Shown: positions 36,421-44,664, counted from the first letter of the stretch. The stretch is DNA of 64,000 bases from Geomonas subterranea (GCF_019063845.1 NZ_CP077683.1:2844501-2908500), one strand, 5' to 3'. Made by a program: numbers and translations. The notes: generated by a model from the letters alone, not told the origin.

Positions 36421-36612
36421 ATGAAAAAGGTACATTCAGAGATATGTGACACGACGGAGAGGAAGGAGCAGCGGGTCCAGGTAAAGAACGTGAAGACCGG
36501 CGAGATCGGTCTGAGCTACGGCTGCACCATAGAGGGGGATACCGTGCAGGTGGAACTCCCCGACGGGAGCCTTGACAGCTGGCCCGAAGATGACTGCGAG
36601 ATGATTTCATAA
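36421..36612 (+). CDS. Small hypothetical protein (63 aa)
   Basis: A 63-residue soluble protein with one cysteine near the start (EICDTT), one in GCTIEG and one near the end (DDCEMIS). The core IGLSYGCTIEGDTVQVELPDG reads as two or three beta strands. It has a strong CAGGAGG site and sits 52 bp after pckA, so it may be on the same transcript. I do not recognise the family. Confidence 0.65.
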   Translation: MKKVHSEICDTTERKEQRVQVKNVKTGEIGLSYGCTIEGDTVQVELPDGSLDSWPEDDCEMIS

Positions 36613-36698
36613 CGTATTGTCACGGCGGCGGCAGGTAGAAACGCGGTACATTCGCCGACTCCGGCCGCCTCCGTGGCAGCAAGCATAAAGAGGAAAGA

Positions 36699-36730
36699 GA
36701 GGCCGTCCGAATGAAGGGCGGCCTTTCTTG
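36699..36730 (+). terminator. Rho-independent terminator downstream of the small gene
   Basis: Stem AGGCCGTCC / GGGCGGCCT with a 7-base loop, followed by TTCTTGTTG. It lies 87 bp after the 63-residue gene and before ccdA. Confidence 0.7.
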
Positions 36731-36798
36731 TTGAAGCTTTAAAGGGGCCCGCGAATGAGTTATGATATGCGCATAGCAAATGCGCAGGAGGCATGCAC

Positions 36799-37047
36799 AT
36801 GCAAGTGAATCTCTTTGACCCAGACGCACCCAAAAAATCAACTAACCTCAGCATCAACAGCGATCTGCTGCGCCAGGCCAAAGAGCGGCGTATCAACCTC
36901 TCGCAGGCGCTGGAGGGTCGGCTTGCCGAGATGCTCAGGGAAGACTATTACCTGCATTGGAACGAGGAAAACAAAGACGCAATTGATGATTACAATCGCC
37001 GCGTAGATAACCAAGGAACCTTTAGTGACGGCCGGAGACGGTTCTGA
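36799..37047 (+). CDS. ccdA: CcdA-family antitoxin
   Basis: An 82-residue protein with a ribbon-helix-helix N-terminus (KKSTNLSINSDLLRQAKERRINLSQALEGRLAEML) and a C-terminal tail (WNEENKDAIDDYNRRVDNQGTFSD) that closely follows CcdA, whose tail wraps the toxin. The ATG at 36799 has AGGAGG eight bases upstream; an ATG at 36793 is too close to that site. The stop shares one base with the ccdB start. It probably autorepresses its promoter together with CcdB. Confidence 0.92.
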   Translation: MQVNLFDPDAPKKSTNLSINSDLLRQAKERRINLSQALEGRLAEMLREDYYLHWNEENKDAIDDYNRRVDNQGTFSDGRRRF

Positions 37048-37361
37048 TGGCACAGTTTGACGTCTACGAGAACCCGGACCAAGATTCGAAGTCTTCGGTG
37101 CCTTTTCTCCTGGACGTCCAGGCAGATTTGCTCAACAAGCTGAACACTCGCGTTGTTGTTCCACTTGTTCCGGCCTCGGCATTCGCGCACCCGATCCCCC
37201 TCCTTAACCCACAGTTAGACGTAGAAGGGGCGACAGTTGTTATGTTAACAGCGGAGTTGGCAGGAATCCACATCAGGCTGCTTGGTGCAAAGGTTGGGAA
37301 CCTGAAACATTCACGTGCTGAAATCATTACCGCACTTGATTTCCTATTCACCGGCTTTTGA
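37047..37361 (+). CDS. ccdB: CcdB-family toxin
   Basis: A 104-residue protein with the CcdB pattern: MAQFDVYENPD, VPFLLDVQADLLNKLNTRVVVPLVP, and a closing helix RAEIITALDFLFTGF. F-plasmid CcdB poisons DNA gyrase through its C-terminal Trp-Gly-Ile; here the matching residues are Thr-Gly-Phe, so gyrase poisoning may be weaker or absent. The start overlaps ccdA (TGATG), as in other ccd operons. It is a chromosomal pair with no plasmid or phage genes nearby. Confidence 0.9.
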   Translation: MAQFDVYENPDQDSKSSVPFLLDVQADLLNKLNTRVVVPLVPASAFAHPIPLLNPQLDVEGATVVMLTAELAGIHIRLLGAKVGNLKHSRAEIITALDFLFTGF

Positions 37362-37388
37362 GCCGGGTACTGGTCAAAGGAGATAACC

Positions 37389-38366
37389 ATGTCTAAAGCA
37401 ATCTGCTTTGAACAATTTGGCGGGCCGGAAGTGCTGAAGTGGATGGAGGTCGAGGTACCGGAGCCGGGACCGGGGGAGGTGCGCATCCGGCACAAGGCGG
37501 TCGGGGTGAACTTCGTCGATGTGTACCAGCGCAGCGGGCTCTACAAGATGCCGCTGCCGGCGATTGCCGGCAACGAAGGAGCCGGCGTGGTTGAGGCGAT
37601 CGGCGATGGGGTGACGCTGTTCAAGCCAGGAGACCGCGTGGCCTACGCGGGTACTTCCGGCGGCGGTTACTGCGAGTCGCGCGTCATCAAGGCGGACCGG
37701 CTCAGCCTTCTCCCCGGCGCCGTCTCCTTCGAACAGGCCGCCGCGATGATGCTCAAGGGACTGACCGTACAGTACCTGGTCAGGAGGACCTATCGCGTGC
37801 AGGCCGGAGAAACGGTCGTGTTCCATGCCGCGGCCGGGGGCGTCGGTACCATCGCCTGCCAGTGGCTGCGTGCCTTGGGCGCCAAGGTGATAGGCACTGC
37901 CGGCACGGAAGAAAAGTGCGAATTGGCGCGGAAGCACGGCGCCGACTACTGCATCAACTACCGCACGGAAAATATCCTGGAGCGGGTGAAGGAGATCACC
38001 GGCGGTGAAGGCACTGCGGTGGTCTACGATTCCGTGGGCAAGGACACCTTCGAGACCTCGCTCAAGTGCCTGCGCCCCCGGGGTCTCATGGTGAGCTTCG
38101 GCAACGCTTCCGGCCCGGTCCCTCCCGTCGACCTGTTGCTCCTCTCGCAACTCGGTTCTCTGTATCTGACCCGCACCGGGCTCGCCACCTACATTGCCGA
38201 GCGCTCCGAACTCGAAGAAGCATCCGCGGAGCTGTTCGAGATGGTCACCTCCGGCAAGGTGAAGGTAGAGATCAACCGGACCTTCCCGCTAAAGGACGCG
38301 GCCCAGGCACATCGTGAGTTGGAGGCGCGCCAGACCACAGGCTCGACCATCCTTATCCCCGATTGA
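37389..38366 (+). CDS. qor: NADPH:quinone oxidoreductase (zinc-independent MDR family)
   Basis: A 325-residue medium-chain dehydrogenase/reductase. It has the quinone-reductase opening (FEQFGGPEVLKWMEVEVPEPGPGEVRIRHKAVGVNFVDVYQRSGLY), the NADPH-binding AAAGGVGTIACQWLRALGAKVIGT, and SVGKDTFETSLKCLRPRGLMVSFGNASGPV. The catalytic zinc ligands of alcohol dehydrogenases are absent, as expected. It probably reduces quinones or enones with NADPH. The ATG has AAAGGAGATAACC upstream. It lies 27 bp after ccdB, but shared transcription with the toxin pair seems accidental. Confidence 0.9.
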   Translation: MSKAICFEQFGGPEVLKWMEVEVPEPGPGEVRIRHKAVGVNFVDVYQRSGLYKMPLPAIAGNEGAGVVEAIGDGVTLFKPGDRVAYAGTSGGGYCESRVIKADRLSLLPGAVSFEQAAAMMLKGLTVQYLVRRTYRVQAGETVVFHAAAGGVGTIACQWLRALGAKVIGTAGTEEKCELARKHGADYCINYRTENILERVKEITGGEGTAVVYDSVGKDTFETSLKCLRPRGLMVSFGNASGPVPPVDLLLLSQLGSLYLTRTGLATYIAERSELEEASAELFEMVTSGKVKVEINRTFPLKDAAQAHRELEARQTTGSTILIPD

Positions 38367-38384
38367 AAGGAAGGAACCCGTAAC

Positions 38385-38582
38385 ATGCCAGCAACCGATA
38401 ATCCGACAGCACTGGACCAAGCCATGGCAAAGGTATGCGAACTTTGCCCCGTTTGCCTTCATGCCCGTTATCATCAGAAGGGCTTAGTCTACGATTTCGT
38501 GACCCGCATCGAAGAAGACGTCTGTCCTTTTTGCCGCGCCTATGAGCGGGTGCATGGGAAGAAGGCGCACGAACGAAGATAA
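38385..38582 (+). CDS. Small cysteine-rich protein (65 aa)
   Basis: A 65-residue protein with five cysteines arranged CELCPVC (C18, C21, C24) and CPFC (C47, C50), which could bind zinc or iron. It starts 18 bp after the qor stop with AAGGAAGGAA upstream, so it is likely co-transcribed. The middle part (KGLVYDFVTRIEEDV) looks helical. No family recognised. It may be a small metal-binding partner of the oxidoreductase, though nothing in the sequence proves this. Confidence 0.65.
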   Translation: MPATDNPTALDQAMAKVCELCPVCLHARYHQKGLVYDFVTRIEEDVCPFCRAYERVHGKKAHERR

Positions 38583-38689
38583 TCTCACGCACCCCCTGGT
38601 TACGCGCCGCCCGCTGCCCCGTTCCATCCTGACGGAAGTGCCTCCCGACATCAGCGTTTCGAAACTCCACAGCACTGACGATAAAAGAC

Positions 38690-39180
38690 ACCGAGGCGTT
38701 GCAATCTCTGCTGCACGGTTCGTAACCATCGCTTAGCGTTTGCAATCTACGCGGCACGCTTCACAAGCACCGCTCAGCGTTCGCAATCTCCGCGGCACGC
38801 TTCGCAAACGCCGCTCAGCGTTCGCAATCTCCGCGGCACGCTTCGCAAACGCCGCTCAGCGTTCGCAATCTCCGCGGCACGCTTCGCAAACGCCGCTCAG
38901 CGTTCGCAATCTCCGCGGCACGCTTCGCAAGCGCCGCTCAGCGTTCGCAATCTCCGCGGCACGTTCGCAAACGCCGCTCAGCGTTCGCAATCTCCGCGGC
39001 ACGTTTGCAAACGCCGCTCAGCGTTCGCAATCTCCGCGGCACGTTTCACAAACGCCGCTCAGCGTTCGCAATCTTAGTGACACGTTTCACAAACGTCGCT
39101 CAATGTTCGTAATCTCTGCGGCGCGTTTGCAAACGCCGCTCAGCGTTTGCAATCTGCGAGCGACGGAGCGCTTCGTCGCA
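38690..39180. repeat. Twelve-copy 41-bp tandem repeat
   Basis: A 40-41 bp unit recurs with its GCAATCT core at 38701, 38742, 38783, 38824, 38865, 38906, 38947, 38987, 39027, 39068, 39109 and 39149 (GTAATCT at 39109). Central copies are nearly identical and outer ones diverged. Each unit is itself two related half-units of about 20.5 bp, both beginning YTTCGCAA and containing CCGC. There are no unique spacers, so it is not CRISPR. A 224-codon frame across it is an artefact of the repeat. The rest of the 977-bp gap, 39181-39456, holds nothing that I recognise. Confidence 0.92.
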
Positions 39181-39456
39181 CGGCAAATGCGTTCTCCGAG
39201 CAACGGAACGCTTCCGTCGCTACTGGGGGCGGTACCCTCCCGTCTCAAACCAACCGGCGTCTCCTCCATGCCGCACACCCGCGCCTTAGGAAATATGCTG
39301 TTTGAGATACGAGCTACAAGCCTGTTTCGTATACCCCGCCCCCCCCTGTCTAAAGAGCTGAAGAATTCCGACTTCCTCACGCCCGCCCACACGACAAGTT
39401 CACATGAGTAACCTGCGTACCCTCTGGCCAAATATACCGAGGCACTGGAGCCCAAC

Positions 39457-39494
39457 GTACAAAAGCCCTCGGCAAGCGCCGAGGGCTTTTGTAC
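39457..39494. terminator. Bidirectional terminator-like palindrome
   Basis: GTACAAAAGCCCTCGG / CCGAGGGCTTTTGTAC with loop CAAGCG forms a perfect 16-bp stem, with A and T runs making it work in both directions. It lies 66 bp after the hisG stop and is its probable terminator. Confidence 0.88.
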
Positions 39495-39559
39495 TTAATG
39501 AACCGAATGCAGGATGTGACCTCCGCTTCTCACAAAGCAGATGAGCTAATCCTCGAGAT

Positions 39560-40432
39560 TTAGATGATCTTGTTGAGCGAGTACTCGACGATGCCTTCGG
39601 CGCCGAGTTTGATGAGCTCGGGGACGATGCGGCGGACTTCCTGCTCGGGCATGATGCTCTCGATGGAAACCCAGTCGGAGTTGTAGTGGTTGGCGACGGT
39701 CGGGCTCTTGAGACTCGGGATGACGGCGGTGATCTCGGCGACCTTTTCCTTGGGCGCGTTCATCTTGAGGCCAACCATCCCTTCGGCGCGCAACGAGGAT
39801 TGCAACAGGGTGGCGATCTGCTCGATCTTGGCGCGCTTCCAGGGATCTTCCCAGGCGGCCTTGTTCACGACCATGACAGGTACGGATTCCATCAGCTCGG
39901 TGACGATCCTCAGGCCGTTGGCCTTTATGGTGGAACCGGTCTCGGTGACTTCGACGATGGCGTCACACAGCCCCTCAACCACCTTCGCCTCGGTGGCTCC
40001 CCACGAAAACTCTACGGTTACAGGGATGTTCCTTTCGGCGAAGTAGCGCTTGGTGAAGCCGACCAGTTCGGTGGAGATGGTGGCTCCGTGCAGGTCCTCG
40101 GGGCCCTGGATCTTGGAGTTGCCGTTCACCACGAGCACCCAGCGGGCCGGACGGCGGGAGACCTTGGAGTAGACCATCTCGCAGACTTCGATGACATCGG
40201 ACTCGTTCTCGCGGATCCAGTCGCGGCCGGCGATGCCGACATCGATGGTGCCGCGCTCGACGTACTTGCCCATCTCCTGCGGGCGGATCAGGGAGCACTT
40301 TATCTCATCGTCGTCGATACCGGGGAAGTAGCTGCGTGACGAAATCGATATCTGCCAGCCGGCTTTCTTGAACAGGTCGACGGTGGCGTTTTCAAGGCTT
40401 CCCTTCGGGATGCCGAGCTTCAACTTTTCCAT
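39560..40432 (-). CDS. hisG: ATP phosphoribosyltransferase, long form
   Basis: A 290-residue HisG(L), first enzyme of histidine synthesis (ATP + PRPP to phosphoribosyl-ATP). It has [16 protein letters not shown], the [13 protein letters not shown] segment, and the PRPP-binding [18 protein letters not shown]. The C-terminal 75 or so residues form the ACT-like histidine-feedback domain ([26 protein letters not shown]), so no HisZ is needed. The start at 40432 has GGGGGGAATC upstream. It follows hisI on the minus strand, with a palindromic element in between. Confidence 0.95.
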   Translation of the reverse strand: MEKLKLGIPKGSLENATVDLFKKAGWQISISSRSYFPGIDDDEIKCSLIRPQEMGKYVERGTIDVGIAGRDWIRENESDVIEVCEMVYSKVSRRPARWVLVVNGNSKIQGPEDLHGATISTELVGFTKRYFAERNIPVTVEFSWGATEAKVVEGLCDAIVEVTETGSTIKANGLRIVTELMESVPVMVVNKAAWEDPWKRAKIEQIATLLQSSLRAEGMVGLKMNAPKEKVAEITAVIPSLKSPTVANHYNSDWVSIESIMPEQEVRRIVPELIKLGAEGIVEYSLNKII

Positions 40433-40482
40433 GATTCCCCCCTGTAAAGACAATTAGATAGAGATAAAAGCAAAATCAAAAA

Positions 40483-40635
40483 CAAAACCATTAGCCACGG
40501 AGAAAATCTGAGAACTTCGGAGAAAGGCAAAAGGCTTTTGGGTTAAACCTTAAAGCTTTGGGTTCTCTCAGATTTCCTCAGATTTTCTCCGCTTGTCCAC
40601 CGTAGCTTCAGCGAAGGTGGGTGGCCAATGGTTTG
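40483..40635. repeat. Long palindromic intergenic element, copy 1 (hisI-hisG gap)
   Basis: The left arm begins CAAAACCATTAGCCACGG and runs into GAGAAAATCTGAGAACTTC. The right arm has CTCAGATTTTCTCCG, then a short insert (CTTGTCCACCGTAGCTTCAG...), then GGCCAATGGTTTG. It differs from copies 2 and 3 by that insert in the right arm. It fills nearly the whole gap between hisI and hisG. Confidence 0.88.
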
Positions 40636-40639
40636 TTTT

Positions 40640-41017
40640 TTATTTCTTATAAACGTCGTTGGGATCGAAGAGCGGGTTGGAGTGCTCCACCCAGGTGCCG
40701 TTCTCATACTTCACGTAGAAGCAGCTCCGGTTCCCGGTGTGGCAGGCGGCGGGACCGTTCTGCTTCACCTTGATCACCACGGTGTCGGCATCGCAGTCGG
40801 TCAACACCTCGATCACTTCCTGGGTGTTGCCGGACTCTTCGCCCTTCATCCAGTACTTGTTCCTGGTGCGGCTGAAGAACCAGGTCTTGCCGGTTTCCAG
40901 GGTCAGGTTCAGGGTCTTCTCGTCCATGAACGCGACCATCAGCACTTCCCCGCTTTCGTTGTCCTGGATAACAGCAGGGATCAGTCCACCCATCTTCTCG
41001 AAATCGATCTTTATCAT
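40640..41017 (-). CDS. hisI: Phosphoribosyl-AMP cyclohydrolase
   Basis: A 125-residue enzyme opening the purine ring of PR-AMP in histidine synthesis. It has the family segments [50 protein letters not shown], the zinc/magnesium site [27 protein letters not shown]. It is the stand-alone HisI without the HisE domain, so HisE must be elsewhere. The only other histidine gene here is hisG. Confidence 0.96.
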   Translation of the reverse strand: MIKIDFEKMGGLIPAVIQDNESGEVLMVAFMDEKTLNLTLETGKTWFFSRTRNKYWMKGEESGNTQEVIEVLTDCDADTVVIKVKQNGPAACHTGNRSCFYVKYENGTWVEHSNPLFDPNDVYKK

Positions 41018-41127
41018 GGTTTCTCTCAGTCCTTCTACTGCGGTTATTGATAAAAAAGTGTCTTTTAATACACCTCCAGCCCAAGTTGTGTCAATGATTA
41101 TGTAGACGGCACAAAGGCGTGAAACCT

Positions 41128-41262
41128 AAAACCATTGGCCACGGAGAAAATCTGAGAACTTCTGAGAACGGCCCTTAGGACCCAAAGCTTTTGGTTTTAA
41201 ACCTCAAGTTTTTTTTGCTTCTCTCAGATTTCCTCAGATTTTCTCCGTGGCCAATGGTTTTG
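41128..41262. repeat. Long palindromic intergenic element, copy 2 (ABC ATPase-hisI gap)
   Basis: The arms AAAACCATTGGCCACGGAG... and ...CTCCGTGGCCAATGGTTTT are perfectly complementary for about 29 bp and then imperfectly for another 10-12. The core holds AAGCTTTTGGTTTTAAACC, also seen in the other copies. Total 135 bp. Confidence 0.92.
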
Positions 41263-41270
41263 TTTTTGGT

Positions 41271-41312
41271 TTTAAATAAAAGGCCCGGCGGATCGTTTCC
41301 GCCGGGCCTTCC
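41271..41312 (-). terminator. Rho-independent terminator of the ABC transporter genes
   Basis: On the minus strand, stem AAGGCCCGGCGGA / TCCGCCGGGCCTT with a short loop, followed by TTATTTAAAACC. It lies 25 bp after the ATPase stop, so hisI and hisG probably have a separate promoter. Confidence 0.85.
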
Positions 41313-41336
41313 GGGTGTCTCTTGTCTTCCCGCCGA

Positions 41337-42134
41337 TCAGTCTTCGGCGAGGAGGGTCCTGTCGTTCTCGAAGGTCTTGTGGCGCAGTTCGTGGAACTTC
41401 TGGATCAGCTTCTCCACGGTGAGCGCCTTCTTCTCCTCACCCTCGATGTCGAAGATGATCTCGCCGCCGTCCATCATGAGCAGACGGTTGCCGAACTCGA
41501 TGGCGTGGCTCATGTTGTGCGTGATCATCATACCGGTCAGCTTGTACTCGCTGATGAACTTGTTGGTCAACTCCAGCACGATCTCGGCGTTCTTCGGGTC
41601 GAGCGCCGCGGTGTGCTCGTCGAGAAGGATCAGGGCCGGCTTGGAGAGGACCATCATGAGCAGGGTGAGCGCCTGGCGCTGCCCGCCGGAGAACATGACC
41701 AGGTTCTCCTTCATACGGTGCTCAAGCCCCATCTTGAGCTGCACCAGCTCCTGCCTGAAGATCTCGCGAGTCTTGTTGTTAAGGCTGCGGCGCAACCACT
41801 TCATCCCCTTTTTATGGGTGATGGTCATGTTGTCTTCCAGGCTCATGTTGCCGGCGGTGCCGAGCAACGGGTTCTGGAAGATCCTGCCGATATACTTCGC
41901 CCTCTTGTATTCCGGATCCCGGGTCACGTTCTTGTCGTTGGCAAAGATCTGTCCCTCGCTCGGGAGGTACGTTCCGGCGATGGTGTTGAACAGGGTCGAC
42001 TTGCCGGCGCCGTTGGAGCCGATGATGGTGATGAAGTCGCCTTCCTTCACCTTCAGGTTGATGTTCTTAAGGGCCTTGTTTTCGTTGACGGTCCCCTGGC
42101 CAAATACGATGGAAACGTTTTTAAGCTCTATCAT
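41337..42134 (-). CDS. ABC transporter ATP-binding protein (TrpZ-like amino-acid importer type)
   Basis: A 265-residue ABC ATPase. Walker A GSNGAGKSTLFN (about residues 39-50), Q-loop RIFQNPLLG, signature MFSGGQRQALTLLM (a non-canonical FSGGQ), Walker B LILLDEHTAAL and switch His in MITHNMSHAIEFG. It energises the permease encoded just upstream; its ATG overlaps the permease stop (ATGA). The three-gene set matches the uncharacterised ABC_sub_bind-type importers that include streptococcal TrpXYZ. Confidence 0.9.
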   Translation of the reverse strand: MIELKNVSIVFGQGTVNENKALKNINLKVKEGDFITIIGSNGAGKSTLFNTIAGTYLPSEGQIFANDKNVTRDPEYKRAKYIGRIFQNPLLGTAGNMSLEDNMTITHKKGMKWLRRSLNNKTREIFRQELVQLKMGLEHRMKENLVMFSGGQRQALTLLMMVLSKPALILLDEHTAALDPKNAEIVLELTNKFISEYKLTGMMITHNMSHAIEFGNRLLMMDGGEIIFDIEGEEKKALTVEKLIQKFHELRHKTFENDRTLLAED

Positions 42135-43030
42135 TTCGCCACCTTGAACGGGACCTTCAGTTTCTTGGCCTGGGTCAGAATGAGAAGGATGATGATCAGC
42201 ACCCCCTTGATGAGGTTCAGGTCACTCGGGGTCATGTGGATGACATAGCCGTAGAAACGTCCGACGTACATGACGGCGTAGAAGCAGACGGAGCCGGCAA
42301 GCGCGCAGAAGGTGAGGACACCGATGCGGTTGCTCTTAAGCATCAGGAACTCGCCGATCATGACGGAAGCGAGGCCCGAAACGATGATCCCCTGCCCGAG
42401 CCCCACGTCAGCGAAGCCCAGATACTGCGCGGCGAAGGCGCCGGAGACGGCGACCAGGCCGTTGGAGAGGCCGACGCCGATGGTCTTCAGGGTCTTAGGG
42501 TTCACCCCCTGGGAGATGACCATCTGCTCGTTGTTCCCCATGGCGCCCAGCGTCATGCCAAGGTCGGTGCGGAAGAAGAGATCGAGCAGCACCTTGACCA
42601 CCAGAGCCACGACCAGGAAGAACACCAGGAGGATGTATTCATCGGGGATGACGCCGGTGAACTTCTCGGTGACCTGCTTCAGGATGGTCGGCTGATCCAG
42701 GATGGGGACGTTGGCGCGGTTGCCCAGGATGCGGATGTTGACCGAGTAGAGCATGGTCATGGTGAGGATACCGGCCAGGAGGTTCGGTACCCTCAAGTGG
42801 TTGTGGATAAGGGCGGTGACCACGCCGGCCAGCACACCGCCGGAAAAGGCGATGAGAAGCGCGAGCCAGCCGTTCATGCCGGAGAGGAGGCATTGCACCA
42901 TGAGCGCGGCCCCCAAAGGGAAGGACCCGTCAACCGTCAGGTCCGGAAAATCAAGAATCCTGAACGAGATGAACACGCCCAGGACCATGATGCCATAGAT
43001 CAATCCTTCAACAAAAATACCTTCGATCAT
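42131..43030 (-). CDS. ABC transporter permease (TrpY-like)
   Basis: A 299-residue integral membrane protein with about eight or nine hydrophobic segments (LIYGIMVLGVFISFRIL, GWLALLIAFSGGVLAGVVTALI, YILLVFFLVVALVVKVLLDL, VLIIILLILTQ). It carries the LDFPDLTVDGSFPLGAA segment typical of this branched-chain-like permease family. The start at 43030 (MIEGIFVEG) has AAGGG upstream; an earlier ATG at 43069 lies inside a palindromic element. It imports an amino acid or related compound handed over by the binding protein. Confidence 0.9.
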   Translation of the reverse strand: MIEGIFVEGLIYGIMVLGVFISFRILDFPDLTVDGSFPLGAALMVQCLLSGMNGWLALLIAFSGGVLAGVVTALIHNHLRVPNLLAGILTMTMLYSVNIRILGNRANVPILDQPTILKQVTEKFTGVIPDEYILLVFFLVVALVVKVLLDLFFRTDLGMTLGAMGNNEQMVISQGVNPKTLKTIGVGLSNGLVAVSGAFAAQYLGFADVGLGQGIIVSGLASVMIGEFLMLKSNRIGVLTFCALAGSVCFYAVMYVGRFYGYVIHMTPSDLNLIKGVLIIILLILTQAKKLKVPFKVAK

Positions 43031-43053
43031 AACACCCTTCTTAAAACCATAGT

Positions 43054-43188
43054 CAAAACCATTGGCCACGGAGAAAATCTGAGAACTTCTGAGAAAGGCG
43101 TTACAAGAAAAGCTTTTGACAGTAAAACCTTCAAAGGATTTTGGCTTCTCTTTGATTTGCTCAGATTTTCTCCGTGGCCAATGGTTTG
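43054..43188. repeat. Long palindromic intergenic element, copy 3 (binding protein-permease gap)
   Basis: The arms CAAAACCATTGGCCACGG... and ...CCGTGGCCAATGGTTTG share the terminal sequence of copies 1 and 2 and have the same core (AAAAGCTTTTGACAGTAAAACC). 135 bp, filling almost the entire gap between the binding-protein and permease genes. Confidence 0.92.
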
Positions 43189-43199
43189 CTTTTCCTTTG

Positions 43200-44195
43200 T
43201 TACTTCTTGGTTGTCTTGCCGTTCTGACGGACGGTCTTGGCGGCCTTGACGATGTCGGCCGGAACGGTCAGGCCGAGCTTTTTGGCTACATCGAGGTTGA
43301 TCAGCAGATCGACGTCGCTAGCCTTGGTCATGAAACGGGTCGGGATCTGCTCCGGCTTCTTGCCTTTGAGGATCTCGATCACCATCTTGCCGGTGGCGCG
43401 GCCCATCTTGTAGTAGTCGAAGCCCCAGGCGGCGAGGACGTCGTAGGTCTCGGAGGAGCTCGGGTCTGCGGACATGACCGGGATCTTGGCCTTGGCGGCT
43501 ACCTCGGCAACGGCGCTCATGGCGGAGACGACGGTGTTGTCGGTGGAGATGTAGATGGCGTCGACGCGGTTGGCGATGGTCTGGGCGGCCTGCTTCACCT
43601 CGGCGGATTTGGTGACGGTGGTCTCAACGAACTCGAGGTGCTTCTCTTTGCAGACCTGCTTCACCATCCCTGCCAGCACCACGGCGTTTTCCTCGGAGCT
43701 GGTGTAGATGTGGCCGATACGCTTGGTCTTCGGCTTGATCTTGAGCAGCATCTCGATCTGCTGCTTCACCGGGGTCATGTCGGAAACGCCGGTGACGTTC
43801 TTGCCACCCTTGGCGAGGGACGGAACCAGGCCCGCCTTGACCGGATCGGTGACGGCGGAGAAGACGATCGGGATCCCTTTCAGGGTGTTCACCAGCGCCT
43901 GGGCGGTCGGGGTGGCGACGCCGACGGCGAGGTTGACCTTCTCGCTCTGGAACTTGGTGGCGATGGACGCCGCGGTGTTGATGTCGCCGTTGGCGTTCTG
44001 CACGTCGAAGGTTGCGTTGATTTTGGAGTCTTTCAGTTCATCCTGAATCCCCTTCACAACCGCATCCAGCGCCGGGTGGGAAACGATCTTCGAGATGCCG
44101 ATCGTCACCGGCTTGGCGGGAGCCGCCGCGAAAACGGTCGCCGCGGACAACAGGGACAAAGCGAGAGCCAACAGAATACTGATCTTCTTGCGCAC
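43200..44195 (-). CDS. ABC transporter substrate-binding protein (ABC_sub_bind / TrpX-like)
   Basis: A 331-residue periplasmic binding protein: a signal peptide (KKISILLALALSLLSAATVFA), then the ABC_sub_bind pattern VTIGISKIVSHPALDAVVKGIQDEL, IVFSAVTDPVKAGLV, IGHIYTSSEENAVV, and DAIYISTDNTVVSAM. There is no lipobox. I place the start at the second GTG (44195), five bases after GGAGG; the GTG at 44201 overlaps that site. The ligand is likely an amino acid (tryptophan/tyrosine in characterised relatives). The adjacent hisG and hisI may hint at histidine, but that is weak. Confidence 0.88.
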   Translation of the reverse strand: MRKKISILLALALSLLSAATVFAAAPAKPVTIGISKIVSHPALDAVVKGIQDELKDSKINATFDVQNANGDINTAASIATKFQSEKVNLAVGVATPTAQALVNTLKGIPIVFSAVTDPVKAGLVPSLAKGGKNVTGVSDMTPVKQQIEMLLKIKPKTKRIGHIYTSSEENAVVLAGMVKQVCKEKHLEFVETTVTKSAEVKQAAQTIANRVDAIYISTDNTVVSAMSAVAEVAAKAKIPVMSADPSSSETYDVLAAWGFDYYKMGRATGKMVIEILKGKKPEQIPTRFMTKASDVDLLINLDVAKKLGLTVPADIVKAAKTVRQNGKTTKK

Positions 44196-44448
44196 AGACA
44201 CCTCCGGTTACATTGAATTGAATTTCTGCTGCGATTACTGCCAGTAAAACCGTTATTTGTCGCCGCCGACCGGTGAAGAGGTCGGACCTATTTTCGACCG
44301 CCGAGCATACCACCGGCAACGAGCTATCGTCAACGCCATAGTGGCTATAAATAGAACAATTCTTTGAAGAAACGCAAAAAATGGGAGCGATACGTGTCAA
44401 ACGGGGGCGCAAGGTAAATTTTTTCTCACAAAAACTGCCCACAGGTTG

Positions 44449-44478
44449 TTGACACCGCAAATGCAAAAAGGGTATAAG
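44449..44478 (+). promoter_or_regulatory. Putative sigma-70 promoter for the lipoprotein gene
   Basis: TTGACA at 44449-44454 and TATAAG at 44473-44478 with an 18-bp spacer, the same boxes and spacing as the putative porin promoter at 3256. It implies a leader of about 180 nt. The rest of the 463-bp divergent gap (44196-44664) contains AT-rich sequence and no gene that I recognise. Confidence 0.5.
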
Positions 44479-44664
44479 TACGGATGAGCTTGTCGGTTTT
44501 GTCACAGGTGTAAGGCAATAAAGCCCGCCACGATATCTCCCCAGTAGCCGCCAAAACCAGACTCCGCACCATCAGCAAATAAGCACGCCCGGCGCCGTCC
44601 GCACTGCCACGCCCGCATAGGCCAAGGCCGGTCCAGGCTGCACCACCATAAGGAGAACTTCAAC

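Noticed and set aside
38690-39180. Possible CRISPR array
   Set aside because: Units are directly abutted with no unique spacers, and there are no cas genes. The same reasoning excludes 45945-46165.
38740-39411. A 223-codon open frame with repeating peptides (RNLRGTLRKRRSAFAISAAR)
   Set aside because: It runs through the 41-bp tandem repeat, and the same DNA is read in three successive frames because 41 is not a multiple of three. It has no convincing ribosome site.
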